The translations under genes and the position numbers were made by a program. Of a stretch of DNA of 64,000 nt, positions 1 through 8,319 are shown in pieces (position 1 is the first letter of the stretch; each line of letters opens with the position of its first letter). The stretch spans positions 18,531 to 82,530 of the forward strand of contig JAKSRC010000007.1 of the NCBI GenBank assembly GCA_024403855.1, given 5' to 3'. The notes under the pieces are model-generated. The model was given only the letters and a program-made list of their open reading frames with translations, was not told where the DNA came from and made no database searches. The stretch comes from Saccharofermentans sp. (GTDB lineage Bacteria; Bacillota; Clostridia; Saccharofermentanales; Saccharofermentanaceae).

Positions 1-413
1 TCTCCGGTATAAGGCGCTTCGAATTTGTTGATCTTAAGTCTGTATTTGATCCAGAAGGAAGCATCGACAGGACCTGTGATCTTCGCATAGCCTTTTTCCT
101 TGCAAAAATCGTATGCACTGTCGAATAAGAACTTTGCTACAGCAGCATCATTTACGCACTCGAAAAAGCCCAGATAGGCTGTATCGTCACCTTCATAAGT
201 CGTAATGCAAAAACGTCCTTCAACCTTATCCTGATCGCCTAACACCAGGAATTTATCAAGAGTAAAATACTTGCTCAAAGGGTGCTCTTCTTTGAGGATC
301 TTCTTCATGGTATCAGGATTTTCCATATTGTCATTGGCATCGTAAATCTTCGCTGCAAGCTTTACGAATTCCTTGATATATTTGTCTTCCTTATCGAACT
401 TAATAAGCTTCAT
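1..413 (-). CDS. GNAT-like (YghO-type) protein, N-terminal part, cut by window edge
   Basis: Last visible gene of the lipid-type operon; only the first 137 codons are inside the window. Its ATG (413-411) overlaps the TGA of the upstream dikinase gene (ATGA), so translation is probably coupled. The visible protein has a typical acyl-CoA transferase-like stretch: a GFFEC element, an alternating strand/helix region with VAKFLFDSAYDF, and GPVDASFW near residue 117. This resembles the YghO-type GNAT-fold family, whose substrate is unknown. Family assignment is from motif memory and the C-terminal half is missing. A role in N- or O-acylation of the lipid made by the operon is only an inference. Confidence 0.6.
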   Translation of the reverse strand, partial: MKLIKFDKEDKYIKEFVKLAAKIYDANDNMENPDTMKKILKEEHPLSKYFTLDKFLVLGDQDKVEGRFCITTYEGDDTAYLGFFECVNDAAVAKFLFDSAYDFCKEKGYAKITGPVDASFWIKYRLKINKFEAPYTG

Positions 414-2683
414 TTTGTTTCATTCCTTCTTACTATTTCTATCTTGCCGTTATCGCCGTTCATTCTTAATATGTCGCCCGTCTGTATCGTGTCCATCAGG
501 TTCTTTACGCCCACTATCGATGGAATTCCTATCTCTCTTGAGATAATCGCTGTGTGCGATAGGAGTGAGCCCTTCTCGGATATTACACCTTTTGCCTGTG
601 TCAGCAAGAAAACCCAGCCGGGATCAGTCATCTTGGTTATAAGGATCTTATCCTTAACATCACCTGTGTTGCTGACGTCAGTAATTACCAAAGCTTCACC
701 TTCTGCTATTCCGCCCGAACAAGGCACACCAAACATCTCATCATCACTGAACTTCTTGCGATAAGAATTGACGCTTACATGGCTTTTGTTAAATTCACCG
801 TCAGCGAAAATAATCCTTGAATATGGCGGTAATTCTCTATAGAGCTTGTACTGTTCTTTGCGTTCAAGAATAACAGCCATCATGTTTTGTGGTTTTTCTG
901 CCAAGCCAAGAACCTCATCAATCGTAAGGTAATAGATGTCGTAAGATTCAGAGATCAATCCTTGTGCCTGATATTTCTCACCAAGAGTATCTGCAAGAAG
1001 TCTTACCAGGCCATAGATACGGCTTCTGTTAAGACGGGAAATCTCACGATTATAGATGCCCAAAGAGCTCTTCTTAACGTAGTATCTGGTAAGAGCATCG
1101 TACTTATCTTCAGTAGTCTTTTCTTTGGCAAAGTTATTCCATGTCTCTTTAAGGCGTACGAGATCTTTACGGTATTCTTCGATTCTTCTGTCGAGGAGTT
1201 CCGGATTGCTTCTGAATGTACGGCTTTCTATCTTCAGTTCCTCAAGATTGCGGTCACCGTATTTTCGGATGTACTCTCTCTTTGCTTCAGAAAAATCTTC
1301 AGCTGAAAGTTCGTCTTTTCGAAGAGCGAGACTGATCATCTCTTTTACGGGCTTCATGCTTTCAATATCGGATATTCCACTGATATATTCGTTGATTTCC
1401 TTGTCGTCTTTTCCATACTTCTTCTTCATTCTCGACTTAAGAAGGCCGGTGAAGATAAATGAGTACAGATCATTGAGGAGCGTGACGTCCCAGCAGTCGA
1501 AAAGCTGCAATTTAACATTGTTAAACAGCGCCACAAGTTCACTGGGCGCAAGGGTTTTATCGAATTTTGCGTTGAAATCATCGTAAATTCTTATGAACTT
1601 CTCATTGAGTTTACGCATGTTCTTCGGAACCGACAAAAGCTCATAAACGGAGTTGAAATATGTTGCTGTTCGCGCGAAAAAACCGATGTTTACATCGTCG
1701 TCGTTATAGCTCTTGTTCCGCACGCCCATCATCTCCTGCCAGACAGGAATTATCTTCTTGCTCATCGGCAGGAATTTGATAACCGTGTACCAGTTACTGA
1801 TCTTATAGTAAACACGACCATTGACGTGACCTGTCATGTTAAGGAACACATCTTCGTGCTTGCTTAGTTCCTTATCGTTCTTGAGAACTCTGCTGCTTAC
1901 ACCTCTGAAAACTCCGCTATAAACGAGATCTACAAATGAAGTCGTCAGAGGGAGCGAGATGCCGGGATAACTTTCAACGATGTTGCTGTTATCCATAATA
2001 AGCGGATTATCAGTTTTAAGAGTTGTTATAGGGCGTACCTGAAGGAAATAAATGACGTCATCTTTAATGGCGAATTCGATATCCAGATATTCACCGAAGA
2101 CTTCCTTCATATTCTCTGACAAAGTGATCAGTTCTTCAATTTTAGAAGGCTCTAAAAGATTCTCTCTGCCTTCATAATAGAAGATCCTGTCAGTGAGATT
2201 ATAAAAGTACGAAGTCGTATCAACTCTGGAAGATACAACGCCTTCACCAAGGCCTCTTCCGACTGTAATGACGCTCTCGTTTAGAATTCCCTGTGGATTG
2301 GAAGTAAACAGGACACCTGAGATGTCAGAATCGATCATATCCTGAACGATCACATTAACTTTGATGTCGTTTATGTCGGTACCGCTTTTCGCGCAATAGG
2401 CCTTAACGTTGTCGCTATTACGCGAATCCGCAATATCTTTGACTCTTGAAGGAACATCTCTAGCTTCGACATTAAGGTACGTATCAAACTGGCCGGCAAA
2501 GCTTGTAGACTCTCCGTCTTCGACATTAGCCGAACTTCTTACGGAAAAGAGATTACCGTCAGAAGGAAGAACAATATTCATGTCAGCCTTGATCGCATCT
2601 TCATAAGGGACAATTGTAAAAAGCGGAACATTAAATCCGTTATCTCTAAGCTTTATAAGATTGTCAATCTTAGTGCCGTACAT
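410..2683 (-). CDS. PEP-synthase/rifampicin-phosphotransferase-like dikinase, short N-terminus
   Basis: 757 aa. An N-terminal ATP-grasp (PPDK_N-type) domain is shown by VRSSANVEDGESTSFAGQF (from residue 48), GVLFTSNP, GLGEGVVSS and DIEFAIKDD...LQVRPITT. A C-terminal phosphohistidine swivelling domain carries GSLLSHTAIISREIGIPS with catalytic His about residue 710. About 400 residues between them fit neither PEP synthase nor PPDK and take the place of the substrate domain of rifampicin phosphotransferases. Such enzymes pass the beta-phosphate of ATP through histidine to a substrate hydroxyl or to water/pyruvate. The segment before VRSS is only about 47 residues, shorter than in the paralogue at 5064-7568. 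ATG follows the UbiA stop directly. Substrate unknown; a lipid or prenyl alcohol is my inference from the operon. Confidence 0.8.
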   Translation of the reverse strand: MYGTKIDNLIKLRDNGFNVPLFTIVPYEDAIKADMNIVLPSDGNLFSVRSSANVEDGESTSFAGQFDTYLNVEARDVPSRVKDIADSRNSDNVKAYCAKSGTDINDIKVNVIVQDMIDSDISGVLFTSNPQGILNESVITVGRGLGEGVVSSRVDTTSYFYNLTDRIFYYEGRENLLEPSKIEELITLSENMKEVFGEYLDIEFAIKDDVIYFLQVRPITTLKTDNPLIMDNSNIVESYPGISLPLTTSFVDLVYSGVFRGVSSRVLKNDKELSKHEDVFLNMTGHVNGRVYYKISNWYTVIKFLPMSKKIIPVWQEMMGVRNKSYNDDDVNIGFFARTATYFNSVYELLSVPKNMRKLNEKFIRIYDDFNAKFDKTLAPSELVALFNNVKLQLFDCWDVTLLNDLYSFIFTGLLKSRMKKKYGKDDKEINEYISGISDIESMKPVKEMISLALRKDELSAEDFSEAKREYIRKYGDRNLEELKIESRTFRSNPELLDRRIEEYRKDLVRLKETWNNFAKEKTTEDKYDALTRYYVKKSSLGIYNREISRLNRSRIYGLVRLLADTLGEKYQAQGLISESYDIYYLTIDEVLGLAEKPQNMMAVILERKEQYKLYRELPPYSRIIFADGEFNKSHVSVNSYRKKFSDDEMFGVPCSGGIAEGEALVITDVSNTGDVKDKILITKMTDPGWVFLLTQAKGVISEKGSLLSHTAIISREIGIPSIVGVKNLMDTIQTGDILRMNGDNGKIEIVRRNETK

Positions 2684-3592
2684 TTAGATTTTGCCAAAGA
2701 TTATGAAGCAGACTATTGTAAGAAGCATCGTTGATTCCTGGAGATAGGTATAAAGCTCCACTTTCTTGACGATGACGAACCTCTCAGGATTCTTAATGAA
2801 CTGAACGAACTTCCATGTCATCCAGGATGCGAGAAGAGCAAGAACCGCTACAGAGATCTTGTTGAGATTCCATACGAGGATGAAGTTGGTGATGATATCA
2901 ACAATAGTGAGAATCAATACGAAAATCGTCGAATCCCTGTATCCGAAAAGCTTCGAATATGTAGTGTAATCCGTCTCGTCTTTTGGTGCTCTGATCTTTC
3001 TTGATACCTCCCAGATAAGTGCAGGGAAATACAATGTCCAAAGCGCCATGATGTTCGTCAAAGAGAACGCAGGAAGGCCATACTTTCGAATCGTGAAAGA
3101 GATAATGTAAAGGTTGATAAATGCCTGTACCGGATTGTGCGTAATAAGTGCGAGAGGAAGGCTTGGCTGAATCTTCTTTTTCTTGAAGAACCACTTACTC
3201 ATAAGGAAACCATAGGAATAAAGGATTCCGAGGAAAATCAGGTTTTCTCTCATGAAAGCGATATTAAGTCCAAGCACGATTGCCTGAGCTATTGCGCATG
3301 TGATAATTATGTCTTTCTTTAATACTCTGCCGCTCGGCAAGGGTCTGTCCGGAAAAAGCCTCTTATCCGTCTCAAAATCCTTTAAATCGTCAGCTACACG
3401 GAGCCATAAAAGGAATGCGAAAACAGTAAATGCACCCGTAAATTCGGCCATTCCAAGATGCACATCCTTCCATGTAACACCCATGTTCAGAAGGATGATG
3501 AAATAGATCTCAAGGAATACGATAAGACCAAGAACAAGTCCTTGCAGAATCGGGTAACGCTCCTTGTAATATATGTAAATTCGTTTAATCAT
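2684..3592 (-). CDS. UbiA-family prenyltransferase
   Basis: 302 aa, very hydrophobic, about eight or nine membrane segments. The first Asp-rich motif is DDLKDFETD (residues 68-76), matching the family pattern [N/D]DxxDxxxD that binds Mg-prenyl diphosphate; FPDRPLPSGRV follows, as in many UbiA proteins. A second acidic site is DETD (205-208) after SRKIRAP. UbiA enzymes transfer a prenyl chain to an aromatic ring, a sugar or, in archaea, geranylgeranylglyceryl phosphate. No ubiquinone or menaquinone gene is adjacent; instead the neighbours are phospholipid head-group genes, so a lipid acceptor is a reasonable inference. ATG overlaps the psd stop (ATGA). Confidence 0.85.
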   Translation of the reverse strand: MIKRIYIYYKERYPILQGLVLGLIVFLEIYFIILLNMGVTWKDVHLGMAEFTGAFTVFAFLLWLRVADDLKDFETDKRLFPDRPLPSGRVLKKDIIITCAIAQAIVLGLNIAFMRENLIFLGILYSYGFLMSKWFFKKKKIQPSLPLALITHNPVQAFINLYIISFTIRKYGLPAFSLTNIMALWTLYFPALIWEVSRKIRAPKDETDYTTYSKLFGYRDSTIFVLILTIVDIITNFILVWNLNKISVAVLALLASWMTWKFVQFIKNPERFVIVKKVELYTYLQESTMLLTIVCFIIFGKI

Positions 3593-4443
3593 AAAACTGT
3601 GCCAATCCTCTCTCCGTATCTGACTTTAGTCTCGATTCCCATATCGCTCTGCTCCATAATGTCCTGATCAATTTCCACATTATTGACGAGCATAACGACC
3701 GTCGATCCACCCGGCTCGAAATAGCCCTTTTCCTGGCCTTTATCAAACACGTCAGTTCCGTTATCAACGATTCTTCCTATCAGCATCGCACCAACTTCGA
3801 TATATGCGAGCGTTCCGAAATTTTCCGTTTTGAGCATGTTTACTTCGCGGTAATTTTCTTTGTAGATCTTGTATCTTTTCGAGATGGGACTTACCGTGTG
3901 AAGTCTGCCCTTTATAGTCTTTCTGCTGATGAGGCAGCCTCTGTCCGGATAACAGAATCTGTGGTAATCATCGACACTTAATCTGAATACAAGTGCTTTG
4001 CCGCCCTTAAACTCCTGAGCAGCCTCTGCGTCTCCCAAAATCTCATCGAGCGTATATCCTCTGCCCTTAACCATCATGCGCATTTCATCATCAATCTCAT
4101 ATACGAGAAGCTTGGAATCAGCAGGTGATATAAGCACATCTTTTGCCATGTTAACCGGGCGTTTTCCATAGCGTATCTTGCGCGTGAAGAAATCATTAAA
4201 CGATGTATATTTTCGCTGCTCGAAATCATCCATTTTAATGTGATGCTCATTAACGAAAGCAGGGATTTTCTTGGCAGAGCGCTTGGTAGAATTTACCTTG
4301 CCGTAGATATTGGATACGAAATGCGACACAGCAAGTCTTAAGAAGATCCTTCCAAAGACATTGTTGTACAGAAATTCAAGCTTTGAAGCTCCGAATTGTT
4401 CAACTAATTCGTAATGTCTGGTTCTTCTGTCGTAAATCTTCAT
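3589..4443 (-). CDS. psd: Phosphatidylserine decarboxylase family (psd)
   Basis: 284 aa. Pyruvoyl-dependent decarboxylase that converts a phosphatidylserine-type lipid to the ethanolamine form at the membrane. The self-cleavage site is GGST (residues 245-248; cleavage expected between Gly246 and Ser247, Ser becoming the pyruvoyl group). The other catalytic residues expected in the family are present: Asp109 in SPADS and His161 in DDYHRFCYPD. Length fits bacterial Psd proteins. It follows pssA by 6 bp and overlaps ubiA by 4 bp, so the serine lipid made by PssA is the obvious substrate. Archaeal archaetidylserine decarboxylases are in the same superfamily, so the lipid backbone cannot be decided from this sequence. 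Confidence 0.93.
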   Translation of the reverse strand: MKIYDRRTRHYELVEQFGASKLEFLYNNVFGRIFLRLAVSHFVSNIYGKVNSTKRSAKKIPAFVNEHHIKMDDFEQRKYTSFNDFFTRKIRYGKRPVNMAKDVLISPADSKLLVYEIDDEMRMMVKGRGYTLDEILGDAEAAQEFKGGKALVFRLSVDDYHRFCYPDRGCLISRKTIKGRLHTVSPISKRYKIYKENYREVNMLKTENFGTLAYIEVGAMLIGRIVDNGTDVFDKGQEKGYFEPGGSTVVMLVNNVEIDQDIMEQSDMGIETKVRYGERIGTVL

Positions 4444-4449
4444 AAGCTA

Positions 4450-5061
4450 TCAGATAAATACGAGATAAACTACAAGCAACGCAATAGCTGCGACGCCGAA
4501 TATTCCGTACCATATTCCCTTTGGCTTAATGACGTTGATCTTGAGCATCTCAAGGATAGATACGATAACGATTCCTGCTGTAAAAACGGGAACAAAAATT
4601 ACATCTTCAAGTACCAGCTTCAACAGATACAAGAGCGGGAAGATCATCGCAACATAAGTAACCGGAAGACCGATATAGTACTTGATTGCCTTCTGGCTAT
4701 CAGCAGTCACTACATTGAAATAAGCAAGTCTTGCAACACCTGCAAGTGCGAAAAACATATAAATGAAAATATCCCAAACATGAGTAAGACCCATGCTGAT
4801 GAAGATGCAAATAGGCAGCGCAATAAAGCTTACAACATCGACCAATGAATCAAGTTCAATTCCAAACAGCTTTTCTTCTTCAGTACGCTTACATCTTCTT
4901 GCAATCATACCGTCGAAAAGATCACATACACCGGCCACCATAAGGCAGCATAAAGAATAGTTCAATTTATCTGCAGCAAATGCAAGAAAGATACCAAGTA
5001 TCGAGACAAACATTCCTACATAGGTTAAGATAACTGACTTGTTCCACTTGCCGATAATCAC
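4450..5061 (-). CDS. pssA: CDP-alcohol phosphatidyltransferase, serine type (pssA-like)
   Basis: 203 aa integral membrane enzyme with about six segments. It carries the CDP-alcohol transferase signature with Asp47, Asp50-Gly51, Ala54-Arg55, Gly67, Asp71 and Asp75 (DGMIARR ... GIELDSLVD). The spacing between AR and G is 11 residues rather than the common 8, a length seen in some serine-type members from memory. It transfers the lipid phosphate from a CDP-lipid to serine with release of CMP. The next gene is psd, which supports serine as head group. The start is GTG with AGGAG upstream, two bases after the dikinase stop. Archaetidylserine synthases belong to the same family. Confidence 0.88.
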   Translation of the reverse strand: MIIGKWNKSVILTYVGMFVSILGIFLAFAADKLNYSLCCLMVAGVCDLFDGMIARRCKRTEEEKLFGIELDSLVDVVSFIALPICIFISMGLTHVWDIFIYMFFALAGVARLAYFNVVTADSQKAIKYYIGLPVTYVAMIFPLLYLLKLVLEDVIFVPVFTAGIVIVSILEMLKINVIKPKGIWYGIFGVAAIALLVVYLVFI

Positions 5062-5063
5062 AG

Positions 5064-7568
5064 TTATTCTCCTTCATTGATTGTTACAACGCCGGTGCTT
5101 CCGTCAATTGTAATTGTCTGACCGTCTTTAATCTTGCTCATGGCATCCTTGCAGCATACGATCGCAGGAATACCATATTCACGAGATACGATTGCTGCAT
5201 GGCAAAGGATTCCGCCATACTCTGTAACGATGCCGGAAAGAATTGCAAACTTAGGTGTCCATCCGGTATCAGTAAATCTTGTAACCAATATATCTCCCTG
5301 CTGGAGTCTGTCGATTGAATTGAAATCTTCAATGACTCTTGCAGTACCGGTGATCTTACCGTTATTTGCACCAAGTCCCTTAATGGAAGATGCACTGTCA
5401 GGTGTATCAATAACTGTAAAGTCAGATCCTATCTCGTTGTCGCTTATATAATTTCTGTAAGCGTTATAGTAAATCTTGTTTTTCGCGATGATGTCGTTAA
5501 TATCTTCTTTTGTCTTCTTTCCATCGATGTAATCCCAGACATTAGCGACCTTAAGGAACCATACATCTTCCCACTTCGCGAGAACGCCATCTTTTTCGAG
5601 TTTTTTAGCATACTCGATCGTGTACATACGGAGCATATAATAGAATCTCGTAGATACATCACGGAATTCTTCACGCCACCAGAGCATCTTACGCATATTG
5701 GTGACTTTCTCGCTTATCTTCTTATACTTCGAAGAAGACACCTTGCTCTTAAGATCTTCAAGAATCTTCTCGTAGACTGCGGTTCCTCTCTCCTTATCCT
5801 TTGCAGGAGAATAGTCATCGGTAAGAAGCGTCATATCCTTAACCATTGAGATCATGACCTCAGGTTCTTCGTAGTAGCAGGGATATGTAATATCAAGCTC
5901 CTTATCGGAGTGATAGCCGTATTCTTCGATAAGCTTTTTAACAAGCGGAATGTTATATCGACCGTCATCTATGTTTTTCGCGATGTCTATAGCTGACGTA
6001 TCTTTCCAGTACTTTGCATCTTCTTCACTTGCTCTGATCTTTCTTGTTATATCCCACATCTCATAGAACGGAAGAAGGTGTGAAATGTTATCGATGCTTC
6101 CAAGAAGTGACAAATATTCACTCTCAGATACATACTTCAGAAGGCTGTCCTTATACAAAGACTGGTGAATCGTGTTAATAAAGATCTGCCAGAAATATGT
6201 CGTCTCAGATCTTAAGTAAGTCTCTTTGGTAATCTTGTAATAAGCCTTCGTGATATCTTCAATCGTGCCTTCATCAAGCTGCTTTTTATAATCGAAATAG
6301 ATATCCAAAAGTTCCTGCTTATATCGCTCGTTATTCTTCTTACGATCGTTAACTAAGGCCGTCTGCTTAAGTGCAATCGGAATCAGATGCAAAAGCGCAC
6401 CGGGTGTAGTTCCGGTAACCTTGCCGTCGCCTTCGTAGTTGCCAACGATACCGTATTCACTATCGAATTCTCTTTCCTTATAACCGACGATCTGTGCCAT
6501 GCCGTTCTTTACTACCGAAAGATTCCAATAGCATCTGCCGTAATACATCTGGCCGAGCTTTGCAGGCATCTGGCTGTCTCGTAAGATCATTGAATCAACG
6601 ATGAACTTTCTTAATGAATATTCCCAGATGTATTCATAAAGGCTCCACATATAAGGAGTGCAAACTGTCGCTGATACACCGCCGTCTTTAAAGTCCGCGG
6701 TAGACCACATATCTGTAATTCCTGAATAATTGAGCTTGGTAATCCTTCTTGACTGGAGTATAAAAAGTTCATCATCCTTTATCGCAAACTCAATATCACA
6801 GGGATATCCGAACTTCTGCTGAATGCTTGCGAAAACCTTCGCATATTCTTTAACCTTCTCCTCGCTGATAAGCTTGTTGGAAGGAGTTCTGTCGGTCTCC
6901 TTATCTTCATACCAGTCGTAGTGGTACTGCTCCGGAACGGTCTTACCGCTGACAATATCTTCGCCAAGGCCCTCCGACACTTCGATAAGCATCGTCTTGT
7001 CATTACCTGTTACAGGATCGATCGTAAAGCATATACCACTCTTATCAGAAGCTACCATCTCCTGAACAACAACTGACATCTTAAGATCACTCAGATCGAT
7101 CTTGCGGTTAACAAGATAGCTGAGAATAATCTCTGAGAACATCGACTTATAGCAATCGATAACTCGATCTTCTACATCTTCCGGCTTCGTATTAAGGAAT
7201 GTCTGATACTGTCCTGCAAAAGAGAACTCGTCTAAGTCTTCTTTGGTACCGCTGCTTCTGACTGCGTAGAGTTTGTCTTCTTTTACGATAGACTTAATCT
7301 CTTCAATCGTATCTTTGGGAAGACTTGCATTGTCCAAGCAGGCGCAAAGCTTATTTGAGGTCTCTCTTATATTTTCGGAGTTAAGGTTTTCGAGCGAATT
7401 GGAAATCTCTGCTTCCAGTTCACCTTTGACAGTCTCATCGTACGTATCGCTATCAAGCACAAAACCACTTGGAACATTAAGTCCTTCCTGCTTCATTAAC
7501 AATAGGAATTTACCCTTGTTGCCGAGTTTGCCGTTCTCCTGATTCTTACTGTCTAACCTTACTAACAT
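5064..7568 (-). CDS. PEP-synthase/rifampicin-phosphotransferase-like dikinase, full length
   Basis: 834 aa. The N-terminal ATP-grasp domain has KLGNKGKFLLLM and VPSGFVL near the start, VRSSGTKEDLDEFSFAGQY from residue 103, GICFTIDPVTG, GLGEDIVSG and DIEFAIKDDELFILQSRRIT. The C-terminal swivelling domain has GGILCHAAIVSREYGIPA with catalytic His about 790. A central region of roughly 430 residues, rich in aromatic and charged residues, is unlike the pyruvate domain of PEP synthase and probably sets the substrate. It is a distant paralogue of the gene at 410-2683, and both sit in the same operon. Candidate reaction: ATP-dependent phosphorylation of an alcohol with AMP and Pi as products. The substrate is not known. 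Confidence 0.82.
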   Translation of the reverse strand: MLVRLDSKNQENGKLGNKGKFLLLMKQEGLNVPSGFVLDSDTYDETVKGELEAEISNSLENLNSENIRETSNKLCACLDNASLPKDTIEEIKSIVKEDKLYAVRSSGTKEDLDEFSFAGQYQTFLNTKPEDVEDRVIDCYKSMFSEIILSYLVNRKIDLSDLKMSVVVQEMVASDKSGICFTIDPVTGNDKTMLIEVSEGLGEDIVSGKTVPEQYHYDWYEDKETDRTPSNKLISEEKVKEYAKVFASIQQKFGYPCDIEFAIKDDELFILQSRRITKLNYSGITDMWSTADFKDGGVSATVCTPYMWSLYEYIWEYSLRKFIVDSMILRDSQMPAKLGQMYYGRCYWNLSVVKNGMAQIVGYKEREFDSEYGIVGNYEGDGKVTGTTPGALLHLIPIALKQTALVNDRKKNNERYKQELLDIYFDYKKQLDEGTIEDITKAYYKITKETYLRSETTYFWQIFINTIHQSLYKDSLLKYVSESEYLSLLGSIDNISHLLPFYEMWDITRKIRASEEDAKYWKDTSAIDIAKNIDDGRYNIPLVKKLIEEYGYHSDKELDITYPCYYEEPEVMISMVKDMTLLTDDYSPAKDKERGTAVYEKILEDLKSKVSSSKYKKISEKVTNMRKMLWWREEFRDVSTRFYYMLRMYTIEYAKKLEKDGVLAKWEDVWFLKVANVWDYIDGKKTKEDINDIIAKNKIYYNAYRNYISDNEIGSDFTVIDTPDSASSIKGLGANNGKITGTARVIEDFNSIDRLQQGDILVTRFTDTGWTPKFAILSGIVTEYGGILCHAAIVSREYGIPAIVCCKDAMSKIKDGQTITIDGSTGVVTINEGE

Positions 7569-7580
7569 GTGATTAATTCC

Positions 7581-8171
7581 TTAAAACATATTTTTACGAA
7601 GCTTTGCAAAATAAAGCAGCATATTGAACACGATATGAGTTACCGCACCGATAACTACAAACAAAAGATACTTGAGTATTCCAAGTGGATAGAAGAGCCA
7701 TACAACGAGGGCACAGCCAAATACTGAATCTGCCTGATCGAGGAAAACGAAAAAGCCTTTCATGAAGCCTTTTAATGTCTTTCCGGGCGTAATATCAAGT
7801 CTTCTCTTGAGGAAACTGTTCGGCAGCTCGAAAAGAGCATATCCAAGGCCCAGCAGCAGTCCGATGAGAAGATTAAAAGTCAAAGTATTCTCGTGATTCT
7901 GGTAGAAATAATTGAGCGAACCCATCGACGGATTTTTGCAGAGAAGTCCCCACAAAACTGCAATAAGCATATTGAAAATGATATAGCCCAAAAGACCCTT
8001 CCAGGTCTTGTTATCGCCGAAGATTCTCTTACCGTCAACAAAATTCTTGCCGAAATCCATAGGCTTAGATAAAGCCTTCAAAATAGGTAGTTTGCACCAC
8101 ACCATCACTATGACGCCCGACAAGATGGCCGGTGCCGTAGTGACATACATCATTAAAATTGTTTTCAACAT
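7581..8171 (-). CDS. CarS-like (DUF46) CTP:lipid-phosphate cytidylyltransferase
   Basis: 196 aa, about five membrane segments. Motifs match the CDP-archaeol synthase family: DGKRIFGDNKTWKG (46-59), LPNSFLKRRLDI.PG (116-130) and FLDQADSVFG (143-152). CarS makes CDP-archaeol from CTP and the phosphate of an unsaturated diether lipid, and is a relative of bacterial CdsA. It is the first gene of the operon and feeds naturally into the CDP-alcohol transferase two genes downstream. No CdsA-type gene is seen in the window. Bacterial members of this family exist and their true lipid substrate is mostly untested, so the lipid is left open. Start ATG with AGAGGCG upstream. Confidence 0.82.
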   Translation of the reverse strand: MLKTILMMYVTTAPAILSGVIVMVWCKLPILKALSKPMDFGKNFVDGKRIFGDNKTWKGLLGYIIFNMLIAVLWGLLCKNPSMGSLNYFYQNHENTLTFNLLIGLLLGLGYALFELPNSFLKRRLDITPGKTLKGFMKGFFVFLDQADSVFGCALVVWLFYPLGILKYLLFVVIGAVTHIVFNMLLYFAKLRKNMF

Positions 8172-8187
8172 AATCGCCTCTTTGAAT

Positions 8188-8216
8188 ATCGTACCACAAC
8201 TATATATAACTTTAAA
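8188..8216 (-). promoter_or_regulatory. Probable promoter of the lipid-type operon
   Basis: Reading the minus strand: TTTAAA (8216-8211), 17 bp spacer, TACGAT (8193-8188) preceded by TGG, an extended -10 form. It would give a leader of only a few bases before the SD site of the CarS-like gene. This is a by-eye match. Confidence 0.45.
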
Positions 8217-8289
8217 TAAAGGCGATGTGTTGAATCATGTGGATAGAAAAGTATTTCTTTATGTTTTTGTTATATTTTGGAGCAAAATT

Positions 8290-8312
8290 CAGATGTTCGA
8301 AAACACTATCTG
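8290..8312 (-). terminator. Possible terminator after mnmA
   Basis: Minus-strand hairpin a few bases after the mnmA stop: CAGA and TGTT pair with AACA and TCTG around a TTCG loop, with a three-base bulge. AATTTTG follows. The stem is weak and the T run short, so this is tentative. Confidence 0.3.
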
Positions 8313-8319
8313 CAACAAA

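Noticed and set aside
282..1586. Open frames on the plus strand opposite the first dikinase gene
   Set aside because: They have no SD site or protein-like composition and mirror the codon structure of the real gene on the other strand. The same holds opposite metH, the NhaC gene and the glycosyltransferases.
410..7568. Plain phosphoenolpyruvate synthase or pyruvate phosphate dikinase
   Set aside because: Only the ATP-grasp and His domains match; the central part lacks a recognisable pyruvate-domain pattern, and the gene neighbours are lipid enzymes.
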